DNA from: JAFARZ01 sp035651595
GTDB lineage: Bacteria; Actinomycetota; Actinomycetes; Streptosporangiales; Streptosporangiaceae
Assembly (NCBI GenBank): GCA_035651595.1
Contig: DASRFJ010000017.1
Coordinates: 1-31,023, forward strand
DNA length: 31,023 bases
Direction of reading: 5' to 3'
The number at the start of each line of letters is the position of its first letter. The stretch's first letter is position 1. Under the pieces are notes generated by a model. It searched no databases and was not told the DNA's origin. It worked only from the letters and a program-made list of their open reading frames with translations. Below, in pieces: positions 1 to 7,196 of the stretch. The translations under genes were made by a program, and so were the position numbers.

Positions 1-1
1 G

Positions 2-646
2 CTCCTCGGCGCAAGCATCCTGGACGCGATGAGCCATCAAGCCACGCACATCGGCCGGTTCGGCGAGGCGGCCACGCTTGCACGCGCCGCGCGGACGGGA
101 ACTTCCCAGATCGCCACCCCTACGCTCACCGCGCATTTCCATTTGATGGAGGCGCGTGCGCTTGCCCGGCTCGGGGACAAACGAGGTTGTGACCTGGCAC
201 TTGCCCACGCGGTACAGGAATTCGAGCGGCGGAACCCCGCGGACGACCCGTCGTGGTTTCAGTACGTTGACGAAACCGAGTTGTCCGCGGAGTTCGGGCA
301 TTGCCTGCGTGATCTAGGTCGAGTCGCCAACGCCACGCAGTACGCACAAAGTTGCCTACCCGAGGGCAGCAACGCCACGTTCGTCCGCAGCGATTTCTTC
401 GTCGCTATGGTGTTGGCGGATGCACAGCTCGCGGCAGGCGACCTAGAGCAGGCATGCAACGTAGCGCTCAGGGCACTTGCCGCTGGCGAGCAGATACGGT
501 CGGCTCGATGCATCAACTACCTGCGCGAGTTCCGCCAGCACCTGACCCGCGCGGCCAACACCACCCTCGCCGTCGAGTTCAGCGAGCAGGCAAGAGCGTC
601 ACGCTTGTGGCGGATCGCCTGCCGTCCAGATAAGGGCTCTGACTAG
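2..646 (+). CDS. XRE-type regulator, C-terminal TPR-like part (partial)
   Basis: The frame is open from the left edge (residues LLGASILDAMSHQATHIGR), so the first ATG at 29 is internal and the gene begins outside the window. The visible about 214 residues are all-helical and Ala/Leu-rich, with the pattern seen in the C-terminal half of actinobacterial helix-turn-helix regulators (phrases such as AMSHQATHIGRFGEAATLARAAR and DPSWFQYVDETELSAEFGHC), a TPR-like sensor region. The DNA-binding half is not visible. The stop overlaps the stop of the convergent kinase gene by 4 nt. In integrative elements such regulators usually sit at the edge of the transfer module. Family assignment is from recognisable sequence pattern; the target is unknown. 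Confidence 0.75.
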   Translation, partial: LLGASILDAMSHQATHIGRFGEAATLARAARTGTSQIATPTLTAHFHLMEARALARLGDKRGCDLALAHAVQEFERRNPADDPSWFQYVDETELSAEFGHCLRDLGRVANATQYAQSCLPEGSNATFVRSDFFVAMVLADAQLAAGDLEQACNVALRALAAGEQIRSARCINYLREFRQHLTRAANTTLAVEFSEQARASRLWRIACRPDKGSD

Positions 647-1548
647 GACGGCTCCCAGTCTTTGCGGCTCGCTCCCGTGCGAAGTGCCTTGATGCGCTTA
701 CGGGCTTCCCCAGCGGCCCACTCACTTTCGTTTGCCTTCTGAATGACCCAGGTAACCATCAGGAACTCACGGATAGCACGCATGGCCGGATACCCAGCCC
801 ATTGCATGATGTCGAACCCGTATACCCGAACGAACGTCTCGTACTCTTCCCGCGTGTGCCAGCCGAAGCTGTCATAATAGATCGCCGTGAGCGCTACATC
901 CCACTCTCTAGGTCCGATGGCGAACCCGTCAAGGTCGATCACTACCGCTTTATCGCGGAAGTCATGCAATACATTGCCCACACTCGCATCACCATGGATG
1001 ACCCCCGGTGGCAATACAAAGCTCAGGCTGGCATACAGGCTCCGCAGGTCGGCGAGCGTTTCCGTCAAGAAATTCCGGTCTTCACTGTTCAGCCAGTCGT
1101 TCGACGCGATCCGCTCTGAAGCATTCTGGAAAGGTGCAAGAGGTGGCAATAGCAAGGAGTCTGGCGCGGTGAGACTGTGCAGTTTCGCGAAGACTTCGGC
1201 GACCTCACCGACGCTCGCATACTCGTCGCCATCTAGCGATACAGCGTGCCAGAAAGTTATGCCATGCCGATCGATAACGATGGGCTGGTCAATCTCTCCG
1301 GATGCTAGCCTTACGGCAGGATAATCAGCGCTCTCCAGCCACCGCGCAACAGCTACGGTCCTGCGCGCTTGGTCGATATCCGTGTTGGGCCGCGAAATCC
1401 GGACCACAACCGGCACCGCTAGGCGGAACACCGCGTTGGAGCCGATGCGCAAGAGGCGCGCGTTCGCCGGGTCGTAACCCGCAACCGCGCACGCCTCCAT
1501 GAGCAGCTCGCGCGCACGCGACTCGCTCAGCTCCAAGCCTGCGGCCAT
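643..1548 (-). CDS. Aminoglycoside-phosphotransferase (APH) family kinase-like protein
   Basis: The protein (301 aa from the ATG at 1548) has the APH/choline-kinase fold signature: the catalytic loop VIHGDASVGNVL (HGDxxxxN) and the metal-binding VIDLDGFAIGPREWD. The N-terminal lobe has the hydrophobic strands NAVFRLAVPVVVRISRP. I prefer the ATG at 1548, preceded by GGGAAG about 8 nt upstream, over the GTG at 1614, because the extra 22 residues are not family-like. Family members phosphorylate small hydroxylated substrates in the cytoplasm; the substrate here cannot be read and resistance should not be assumed. It is convergent with and overlaps the XRE-type regulator by 4 nt, a pairing common in actinobacterial elements. 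Confidence 0.8.
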   Translation of the reverse strand: MAAGLELSESRARELLMEACAVAGYDPANARLLRIGSNAVFRLAVPVVVRISRPNTDIDQARRTVAVARWLESADYPAVRLASGEIDQPIVIDRHGITFWHAVSLDGDEYASVGEVAEVFAKLHSLTAPDSLLLPPLAPFQNASERIASNDWLNSEDRNFLTETLADLRSLYASLSFVLPPGVIHGDASVGNVLHDFRDKAVVIDLDGFAIGPREWDVALTAIYYDSFGWHTREEYETFVRVYGFDIMQWAGYPAMRAIREFLMVTWVIQKANESEWAAGEARKRIKALRTGASRKDWEPS

Positions 1549-1736
1549 GGCGTGCTTCCCGTTCCCTTGGTTGCTCGCCTCTGAGCGGCAGTGCTGTTGA
1601 CCTACGCCAAGCACGGCCTAGTTGATCGTCACGTCGTAACACCACAGTCAAGCATAGTGCGAGGCTTCCCCACTCTGGCTGCATCGACCCTAGCTACGTC
1701 TGCCTATCCGCGCAGTTCATCAGCACTCATCTCACA

Positions 1737-1748
1737 GTGATATATCAC
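1737..1748. promoter_or_regulatory. Palindromic operator candidate GTGATATATCAC
   Basis: A perfect 12-bp palindrome lies in the 219-285 bp gap between the divergent kinase gene and the first small gene of the transfer module. Its position, just upstream of the putative -35 at 1756, suits a GntR/Kor-type or XRE-type repressor of the module. The binding protein is not identified. Confidence 0.5.
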
Positions 1749-1755
1749 CGCGTTA

Positions 1756-1784
1756 TTGGTTGCTCCCTTCCATCGACCTAAATT
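1756..1784 (+). promoter_or_regulatory. Possible promoter of the transfer-module operon
   Basis: TTGGTT (1756-1761) and TAAATT (1779-1784) are separated by 17 bp, 50 nt before the start codon at 1834. The match is moderate and rests on spacing and position. Confidence 0.35.
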
Positions 1785-1833
1785 CCCGGTCACAAGAGTT
1801 CCCGCAACGGGACAACAAAGGGAGTGATGCCCA

Positions 1834-2133
1834 ATGGCTTATGCCAACGCCTCGGAACGCAGTGATCTGATCAAGGGATTGCGCGCGGTCGCTGATTTCT
1901 TGTCAGAGCACCCAGACGTTCCGGCACCACGCTGGGCAGACCTGATGGTCTTTCCAGACGGCTCAGATTCCGAGATGCGCGCGGAAGTCTACGCGATCGC
2001 CACGCGAATCGGGGCACCTACTAATGACGCCACCGCTTCCGGTGGCCACTACACGACTCGCCGTTCATTCGGCCCTGTCGAGTACAAGGCCGTGGCCATC
2101 CCGGCCAGTACGCGAAGGAAGGCTGACCAGTGA
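1834..2133 (+). CDS. Small hypothetical protein of integrative element
   Basis: A 99-aa soluble protein with a helical N-terminus (SDLIKGLRAVADFLSEHPDVPAP) and a hydrophilic C-terminus. It has a strong ribosome-binding site (AAAGGGAG) in the shared leader motif GGAGTGATGCC that also precedes the genes at 2706 and 4989. It overlaps the next gene by 4 nt (GTGA). The 'LRAVADFLxxHPxVPxP' segment is typical of small proteins in actinobacterial conjugative elements, but I know no function. Confidence 0.8.
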   Translation: MAYANASERSDLIKGLRAVADFLSEHPDVPAPRWADLMVFPDGSDSEMRAEVYAIATRIGAPTNDATASGGHYTTRRSFGPVEYKAVAIPASTRRKADQ

Positions 2134-2339
2134 CTGTCTTCATTCTCGCCTCTGCGACGTTCCTGTGCGGTACGGCAATCGGCGGCCTTGCGCTAATCGT
2201 CCTCGGAATCCGCAAAGGCGATCGCGCTACTTGCCTCGCCGCTAAGCCGTCCACCCACGTGGAGGCTATCACCCGTCGCGTTCTGGGCGTCGGCATCCGA
2301 TCCGCTGATCAGAGCGAGAACGAAAGGAGTGAGCGTTAA
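2130..2339 (+). CDS. Small single-pass membrane protein of integrative element
   Basis: A 69-aa product starting at GTG, whose start overlaps the preceding stop (GTGA), indicating coupled translation. Residues about 2-27 (FILASATFLCGTAIGGLAL) form one membrane segment, followed by a basic, hydrophilic tail. Small membrane proteins of this sort often accompany TraB in intermycelial spread (Spd) clusters; that role is inferred from context only. Confidence 0.65.
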   Translation: MTVFILASATFLCGTAIGGLALIVLGIRKGDRATCLAAKPSTHVEAITRRVLGVGIRSADQSENERSER

Positions 2340-2504
2340 ATGCAGAAGCAACGGACCGGCACCTGCATATGCGGTGCGCCAACTCCTCGCTCAAAGCTAC
2401 GGTGCCGCAAATGCAGCGCCCGTGGCCGCTGGTACCGGCGCAAGGCATGGCGAAGCCACCGAAGCACCGCGCGCGCACTCACCGGAAGGAAGTTATCACC
2501 ATGA
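2340..2504 (+). CDS. 54-aa Cys-motif (zinc-ribbon-like) small protein
   Basis: A short gene that begins directly after the preceding stop (TAA then ATG) with AAAGGAG 10 nt upstream and ends in an ATGA overlap with the next gene. The product is strongly basic and has CxC (residues 9 and 11) and CxxC (residues 22 and 25) separated by 10 residues, a possible four-cysteine zinc-binding site, followed by an Arg/Lys/Trp-rich tail (ARGRWYRRKAWRSHRS). The tight junctions on both sides and the paired cysteines argue that it is real. A nucleic-acid-binding role is inference. Confidence 0.65.
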   Translation: MQKQRTGTCICGAPTPRSKLRCRKCSARGRWYRRKAWRSHRSTARALTGRKLSP

Positions 2505-2689
2505 CCGTATCAATCCCGCTCTGGGTCCTAGTCGGAGGAGTGGTGTATGTCGCATGGCGCTATATGGGCCTGCGGATCTGGCAATTGCTCGCCTGCGTTG
2601 CCTTCGGTGTCCTTCTCGCCGCGACTTCGGCGGGACCGGAGATCAACAACTTCCTTAGCGGACTCGTCCAGCGGCTTACCAAGCCATGA
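2501..2689 (+). CDS. Small two-helix membrane protein of integrative element
   Basis: The ATG at 2501 is chosen because it has AAGGAAG 9 nt upstream and overlaps the preceding gene as ATGA; the upstream in-frame ATG at 2369 lies inside the zinc-ribbon-like gene. The 62-aa product has two hydrophobic segments (IPLWVLVGGVVYVAW and LLACVAFGVLLAATSAG) and a short C-terminus. Such small membrane proteins are typical next to traB in actinobacterial elements. Function unknown. Confidence 0.7.
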   Translation: MTVSIPLWVLVGGVVYVAWRYMGLRIWQLLACVAFGVLLAATSAGPEINNFLSGLVQRLTKP

Positions 2690-2705
2690 AAAGGAGTGAT
2701 GCCTA

Positions 2706-3050
2706 GTGCCCGACTCGGTTTCAAACACGAACATCGATATCTCAGCGATCATTTCCCGCAACGACACCGCTCGCCAGATCATCGCCGGCTTCTCGTCCGA
2801 CATGCCAACGCTCTCGGAGGTCTGGCGGCACCTTCAAGCCGCTCTTGCCGACACCCATGTCTTGGTGAGTGAGGTCACCAAGCTTTCCGACGAACTCAAG
2901 GAGATACACCGTGACCTCGCTGATCTGCTCGCAGCCGTACGCGCCACACTCGCCGCGCATTCCGAAGGGGAAGCCGACCCCCTGTGGTACATCCGCGACG
3001 AGCTGGCCGCACAAGGCGTGCTCTCTCAGACATCGCGGAGGCGCGCATGA
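2706..3050 (+). CDS. Small coiled-coil protein encoded before traB
   Basis: A 114-aa protein from GTG with the leader AAAAGGAGTGATGCC. Residues about 48-88 (LVSEVTKLSDELKEIHRDL and following) have heptad-like hydrophobic spacing that suggests a coiled coil. The stop overlaps the traB start as ATGA, so its translation is coupled to traB. I do not recognise a domain; association with the TraB complex is inferred from gene order. Confidence 0.75.
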   Translation: MPDSVSNTNIDISAIISRNDTARQIIAGFSSDMPTLSEVWRHLQAALADTHVLVSEVTKLSDELKEIHRDLADLLAAVRATLAAHSEGEADPLWYIRDELAAQGVLSQTSRRRA

Positions 3051-4864
3051 CAAAGAGCCACCGCAGAATGCGCAGGTACGCCCGGCAGATTCGCCGCAGC
3101 GGCATGCAACCCATGATGGTTGTCAACGGTGGCGACGACTTCCCCGAGACCGTAGCCGTCTTGCTGCTCCGCTCAGCATGGCGGTACCGCTCCGAACTCG
3201 CCCCTCTAAGCTGGACCTCCGTCGTCCTCGGTGTGGCGTTGTGGCTGCACGCTGCACCCCCGCACTGGTGGGCTCTCCTCCTCGGCATTACAGCCGTTGC
3301 CGCATGGGCGCTGGTCGGATTCGGCGCAAGGATGAAGCTCCACGCACTACTCGAACGCCTGTACGCGGCCACGGTCGCGCTCGCGGTTGGCGCGTGGACT
3401 GCTGCCGCCACGGCCCTCGGCCCGATCGTGTCACCGCTTCCGCAGGCGCTAGCCATCGGCACGCTGCTTCTGTCGGTGCCCTGGTGGGCAAACCGGCGCA
3501 GGCGCGCCAAGGTCCGCGTTGAGCGGACGCTGGAAGCCTGGCCAGACATCGCCAGGGCCGTGGGACTCGTCGGCTCACAGGTCATGTCCGCCGCGGTGGA
3601 CGTGTGGGGATGGCGGGCACGATTCCGCCTCGCACGCGGCCAGACCATCGCCGACGTGACCGCGAGGATACCGGCCCTGGAATCCGGACTCGGCACCGTT
3701 CGCGGCGCTGTCCGCGTCTACCCGACACCTGACGACCTGGCCAACCGATGCGAGTTGCGCGTACTGGACATCGACCCGCACGCCGACGCCATTCCCTGGC
3801 CTGGTCCATCCGTGACGTCAATCAAGCAGCCGATCGATTTCGGACCATTCGAGGACGCCGAAGCCTGCCGTGTCCTGCTACTTCGCCGCCGCGTACTGGT
3901 GGGCGGTACCACGGGCGCCGGCAAGAGCGGATGGCTCAACGTGCTCATGGGCAACCTCGCCGCCTGCCGCGACGTGGTCATCTGGGCCATCGACCTCAAG
4001 AAGGGAATGGAACTCGACCCATGGTCATCGTGCATCGCCCGATTGGCCACGACCCCCGAGCAGGCAACGGCACTCCTGGCCGACGCCGTCGCCGTGCTGC
4101 TCGCCCGCGCCGAATACCTCACCGCAACCGGCCGGCGCACCTGGGAACCATCACCGGACATGCCCGCGCTCGTGATCATCATCGATGAATACGCGGAACT
4201 GTCCGAGCAGGCTCCCGACGCTTTGAGCTATGCCGACTCCATCGCCCGGCTTGGCCGCGCTGTCGCGGTCACCTTGATGGCGGCAACCCAGCGGCCAACG
4301 CAGAAGGTCATGGGACAAGGCGCGGTGCGCTCGCAGATGGATATCCGGATCTGCTTCCGGGTGCGTGAGCGCAGGGACGTTGACCTCATCCTCGGGCAAG
4401 GCATGCTCAACGCTGGCTGGCACGCCCACACCCTCAACGCGCCCGGTAAGTTCCTGATCTCCTCACCCGAGAACGACTCCGCCAAGCGAGCCCGCGCGTA
4501 CCTGGTCACCGATGAGGCAGTAGCCCAGACCGCCGCTAGATACGCCGGCACCCGACCCGAACTGGACGATGTCTCAAGCCGTGCGATCCAGGCCGCGAGC
4601 CACGGCCCCCGCTTCAGTCTCCCCGAGAGGCCATCCTCAAGCGCCGACGGGTGCACAACCGCGAGCGCCGAAGATGCGCTGTTGCTAGCCCTCCGCACCG
4701 CTCCCGCAGACGGTATCGATATCGGTGAGCTGATGCGCGTCACGGGCATGACCCGACCGACCCTGTACCGGTACCTCCGCCAACTTGCCGATACAGGCCG
4801 CGCCGTCCAGGTCAGCCGTGGCCGCTGGCACGCCACCACCAACGGCGAGGCTCACGATGAGTAA
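3047..4864 (+). CDS. traB: TraB/TraSA-type FtsK/SpoIIIE DNA translocase
   Basis: A 605-aa hexameric-motor-type conjugation protein. The N-terminal 150 residues contain about four membrane segments (VVLGVALWLHAA, WALLLGITAVAAWALVG, ATVALAVGAW, ALAIGTLLLSVPWW). The motor has Walker A GGTTGAGKS (about 286-294), Walker B LVIIIDEYAEL (Asp about 380) and the FtsK-like MAATQRPT. The C-terminus (about 545-600) is a winged-helix-like DNA-binding region (TGMTRPTLYRYLRQLADTGR), expected to bind clt repeats. The start is the ATG at 3047 with GGAGG 6 nt upstream and an ATGA overlap. Known relatives move double-stranded plasmid or element DNA between mycelial cells without a relaxase. Confidence 0.93.
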   Translation: MTKSHRRMRRYARQIRRSGMQPMMVVNGGDDFPETVAVLLLRSAWRYRSELAPLSWTSVVLGVALWLHAAPPHWWALLLGITAVAAWALVGFGARMKLHALLERLYAATVALAVGAWTAAATALGPIVSPLPQALAIGTLLLSVPWWANRRRRAKVRVERTLEAWPDIARAVGLVGSQVMSAAVDVWGWRARFRLARGQTIADVTARIPALESGLGTVRGAVRVYPTPDDLANRCELRVLDIDPHADAIPWPGPSVTSIKQPIDFGPFEDAEACRVLLLRRRVLVGGTTGAGKSGWLNVLMGNLAACRDVVIWAIDLKKGMELDPWSSCIARLATTPEQATALLADAVAVLLARAEYLTATGRRTWEPSPDMPALVIIIDEYAELSEQAPDALSYADSIARLGRAVAVTLMAATQRPTQKVMGQGAVRSQMDIRICFRVRERRDVDLILGQGMLNAGWHAHTLNAPGKFLISSPENDSAKRARAYLVTDEAVAQTAARYAGTRPELDDVSSRAIQAASHGPRFSLPERPSSSADGCTTASAEDALLLALRTAPADGIDIGELMRVTGMTRPTLYRYLRQLADTGRAVQVSRGRWHATTNGEAHDE

Positions 4865-4866
4865 TC

Positions 4867-4951
4867 GTCTCACAGTTTGTCTCGTCTCGCGTCTCGCGCG
4901 CGCGTCTGCACGTAAACGCGCGAACACGCCCGCTGAGACAAACGCAGAGAC
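4867..4951. repeat. GTCTC direct repeats around a hairpin (candidate clt site)
   Basis: GTCTC occurs at 4867, 4879, 4884 and 4891, and its complement GAGAC at 4935 and 4947. The copies at 4867/4879 and at 4935/4947 are both spaced 12 nt. GTTTGTCTC (4875-4883) is the exact inverse of GAGACAAAC (4935-4943), and CGCGCGT/ACGCGCG arms lie inside. The cluster starts at the traB stop codon. TraB proteins recognise short repeats at clt loci, commonly near traB, so this is the best candidate in the window. Confidence 0.5.
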
Positions 4952-4988
4952 AAGCACGCACCGTGACCAAGAAGGGAGGTGATGCCCC

Positions 4989-5222
4989 ATGGCTAAAGAC
5001 ATCAACAAGCAGATCGCCGCGGAGATCTCGTGGAGCCGCACAGACGACCGAAGCGGACGTACCCGCCCAGCGCGCGAAGCGTTCCTGAAGCGATTCGAGA
5101 AGGAGGTAGACCCCGATGGCAAGCTTCCGCCTGACGAACGCCACCGCCGCGCCGAACACGCGAAGCGTGCCTACATGCTCCAGCTCGCCAAGAGGTCTGT
5201 AGCCTCCCGCCGAGCGAGCTAA
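4989..5222 (+). CDS. Small conserved actinobacterial element protein
   Basis: A 77-aa basic, helical protein with a strong Shine-Dalgarno (AAGGGAGG). It has the pattern R-x-ARxAFLKRFEKEVDPDGKLPPDERHRRAEHAKRAY, followed by LAKRSVASRR, which I recognise as a widespread small actinobacterial protein of unknown function often found in or beside integrative elements. It follows traB and the repeat cluster and is followed by a terminator-like hairpin. Confidence 0.8.
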   Translation: MAKDINKQIAAEISWSRTDDRSGRTRPAREAFLKRFEKEVDPDGKLPPDERHRRAEHAKRAYMLQLAKRSVASRRAS

Positions 5223-5240
5223 GCCTCGCCGGAAAGCAGT

Positions 5241-5274
5241 CGACTCCCTCCGAGATCAACCCCGGGGGGAGTCG
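5241..5274 (+). terminator. Hairpin terminator after the transfer module
   Basis: CGACTCCCTCC (5241-5251) pairs with GGGGGGAGTCG (5264-5274) with one G-T mismatch, giving an 11-bp stem and a 12-nt loop 19 nt after the stop codon at 5222. No long T-run follows (CGTTTG), as is usual in actinobacteria. Confidence 0.65.
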
Positions 5275-5399
5275 CGTTTGTGACCTCGGCCACAAACTCA
5301 AGATCTTTTCCAGCCCAGATTCAGAGCGTCTAATTGCCCGCACAGCGTCCAAATCCCAGCTGCATTCCCGCAGGTCAGCACAGCGTTTCGAGCTAGATA

Positions 5400-5438
5400 C
5401 TTACCATGGAGACGCTCTGCCGACTGAGCTAACGGGGC
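5400..5438 (-). tRNA. tRNA-Thr(GGT) 5' half, truncated
   Basis: On the minus strand the sequence reads GCCCCGT-TA-GCTC-AGTCGGCA-GAGC-G-TCTCC-ATGGTAA: acceptor 5' strand, complete D arm, anticodon 5' stem and a loop with anticodon GGT. The next bases (GTATC) do not pair with TCTCC, and no ACGGGGC acceptor partner or T-arm follows within 100 nt. Only the 5' half is present. The break falls in or just after the anticodon loop, the usual crossover region of tRNA-targeting integrases. The element-like genes lie on the 3' side. Confidence 0.75.
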
Positions 5439-5568
5439 CTGTCTTCAGTTGTCCAACGCACGAAGAGCTTAGCGTACTTCTGGTGTGGGTCGCGCCGCCG
5501 CCTCGACGCGACCCCCGCGATCGCCCAGCCCGCCGCCGGAGAACGGCCGCCGCGGACCGAGGCCTGGC

Positions 5569-5602
5569 CCGGGGCCTGGCCGCAAAGCGAACCAGGCCCC
5601 GG
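5569..5602 (-). terminator. Strong GC hairpin downstream of the ricin-lectin gene
   Basis: CCGGGGCCTGG (5569-5579) and CCAGGCCCCGG (5592-5602) are perfect inverted repeats with a 12-nt loop, 51 nt beyond the stop of the minus-strand lectin gene. Within the 430-bp gap 5223-5652 I see otherwise only the hairpin at 5241 and the tRNA-Thr half. Confidence 0.55.
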
Positions 5603-5652
5603 AACCGAGCTGAGCTACCAGGCGCACCGAGCGAGTACCGCCAGGTTAGGGC

Positions 5653-6879
5653 TTAGAACGTGGCCCATATCTGGTTGTTCCCGCCGTTATTCGTGTAGAT
5701 CTCCTGCTGCGTGCCGCTGCCGCCGAACGCGGTGTCATCCAGTACCTCGTTCGCCGCATTGGGGTTGGCGTAGCGGATGCGGAAGCCCTTGGAGGCGTCC
5801 CACTTCTGGTTGGCGCCACCGGTGCAGGCCCAGAGCTGAACCTTCGTCCCGCTCTTGGTCCCGAAGCCCTTGGCGTCCAGGCACAGCCCGTTGTGCTCGA
5901 TGGTGCCGTTGTTCTCGACCTGCCATACCTGAGTGGGCTGGCCGTTGCAGCGCCAGACCTGCACGACGGAGCCGTTGCCGCTGCCGTTCAGGCGGTCATC
6001 GAGGCACAGCCCCATCCGCACGAGGTGGACCGGACCGGTGTAGATCGCCGAAGGACCGCTCGAATTGATGGTCCACTTGAAGCTCGCCGAGCCCTGTGTG
6101 GTTGCCGCGTCGGTCGCGGTCACCTTGACCGAGAAAACCCCGGCCTTGGTGGGCGTGCCGGTGATGTCACCCTTGGTCGCGTCGATTGAAAGCCCGTCCG
6201 GCAGGCCCGTCGCCGTGAAGTTGGTGATCGCGGAGCCGGTGTTGGACGACGCCTTGATGGTCAGCGTGGTGATGGCGGTCCCGACCGTGTTGGTCTGGTC
6301 GCTCGGGGCGGTCACGGTCACGACGTCCGCCAGCGTCATGCCGGCGTAGCTGATATTCGTGATCGTGTCGGTGGTCCCGGAGGCCTGGCCACTATCCGCC
6401 TTGATACTTGCCGCGGTCACATTACCGCCACACCCGTTGGGAATGGCCGCCAGCGCCGCCGCATAGGTCACGAAGCCCGAGGCAACGTGGCAGTCACCCG
6501 AGGCAGGGCTGGTGACCTGCCAGTTATCAAAACCGAGACCAGCATTGGCCGGGTAGCCAATAAGTCCGTCGCCACCCGAAAGACTAATAACCCAGCGCGG
6601 CGAGCCCGAGCTGTAATTGTCCGTCACGAAAGCCGGCGCCGTGCTAGGCGCCGCGGTCGGCACGTTGGCGACTGATCCTTCGGCGAAGGTCGAACTGCTC
6701 GATCCGACCTTGAGGAGGAGGTCTCCGGCGGAGTTGATCGTGGCACTTGCGTCCGGGCTCGAACTGAGCGTCAAAGTGAGGGTCGTAGCAGCGTTAGCCG
6801 GTCCGGCGAGCGCAATGGCTCCGCCCGTCACCGCCAACGCGGCGCCACCCGCTGCCAGCGCCTTCTTGATTCTGTGCAT
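5653..6879 (-). CDS. Secreted protein with Ig-like and ricin-B lectin domains
   Basis: A 408-aa exported protein. It has a classic signal peptide (basic MHRIKK, hydrophobic stretch, cleavage near GPANAA at about 30). Residues about 30-180 are a Ser/Thr/Gly-rich region unknown to me; about 185-275 is an Ig-like (He_PIG) domain with TGLPDGLSIDATKGDITGTP; about 280-408 is a ricin-type beta-trefoil with QxW-like repeats (QVWRC, TQVWQV, QLWAC, QKWDA, NQIWATF). GGAAGG lies 8 nt before the ATG. Such proteins bind carbohydrate outside the cell; there is no catalytic domain, so the ligand is open. Confidence 0.85.
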   Translation of the reverse strand: MHRIKKALAAGGAALAVTGGAIALAGPANAATTLTLTLSSSPDASATINSAGDLLLKVGSSSSTFAEGSVANVPTAAPSTAPAFVTDNYSSGSPRWVISLSGGDGLIGYPANAGLGFDNWQVTSPASGDCHVASGFVTYAAALAAIPNGCGGNVTAASIKADSGQASGTTDTITNISYAGMTLADVVTVTAPSDQTNTVGTAITTLTIKASSNTGSAITNFTATGLPDGLSIDATKGDITGTPTKAGVFSVKVTATDAATTQGSASFKWTINSSGPSAIYTGPVHLVRMGLCLDDRLNGSGNGSVVQVWRCNGQPTQVWQVENNGTIEHNGLCLDAKGFGTKSGTKVQLWACTGGANQKWDASKGFRIRYANPNAANEVLDDTAFGGSGTQQEIYTNNGGNNQIWATF

Positions 6880-6976
6880 GAAGTTACCTTCCGGTTTGCG
6901 GTGCGCCCCCCAAAAAAGAAATGCCGGTCCCTTCCCATTGGGACGACGCTTAAGTGGTCCAAAAGGTTGACAACCC

Positions 6977-7010
6977 TAAGTAGTATTTAAACTACGTTAA
7001 GTAGTAACAA
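6977..7010 (-). promoter_or_regulatory. Promoter with TAAGTAGTA direct repeats
   Basis: For the minus strand, TTGTTA (7010-7005) and AATACT (6987-6982) are 17 bp apart, about 100 nt upstream of the lectin gene. TAAGTAGTA occurs at 6977-6985 and 6998-7006, exactly 21 bp (two helical turns) apart, overlapping both promoter elements, and GTAG/CTAC arms (6980, 6992) flank TATTTAAA. A regulator binding one face of the DNA would cover the promoter. The 317-bp gap 6880-7196 holds nothing else obvious apart from a plus-strand TTGACA at 6967. Confidence 0.45.
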
Positions 7011-7196
7011 TTGCTGACAAGCCATAGCCATGGACCATGTGGCCTGGCCGCGGCGACCATGTCACGGACACACCACAGGTATAACTGACGTTGTAACGGA
7101 TAAGACTTAGTGGGACCGAAACCAGCGGCTTCTGGTCGTCCCGGCATCGGAGTACGCGCGGTTGACCTGACGAGCAGGACAGACGGGACAATCTTC

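Noticed and set aside
643..1548. Reading the APH-fold gene as an antibiotic-resistance gene
   Set aside because: Only the general kinase fold is visible; many such element-borne proteins are unrelated to resistance.
4857..4982. 41-aa frame overlapping the traB stop (MSNRLTVCLVSRL...)
   Set aside because: Its content follows from the GTCTC repeats and the CGCG hairpin; there is no ribosome-binding site of its own, and the repeat structure explains the sequence better.
5603..5632. tRNA D-arm-like sequence on the minus strand (TAGCTCAGCTCGGT)
   Set aside because: No closing D-stem strand, anticodon arm or normal acceptor follows; a 14-nt resemblance only.
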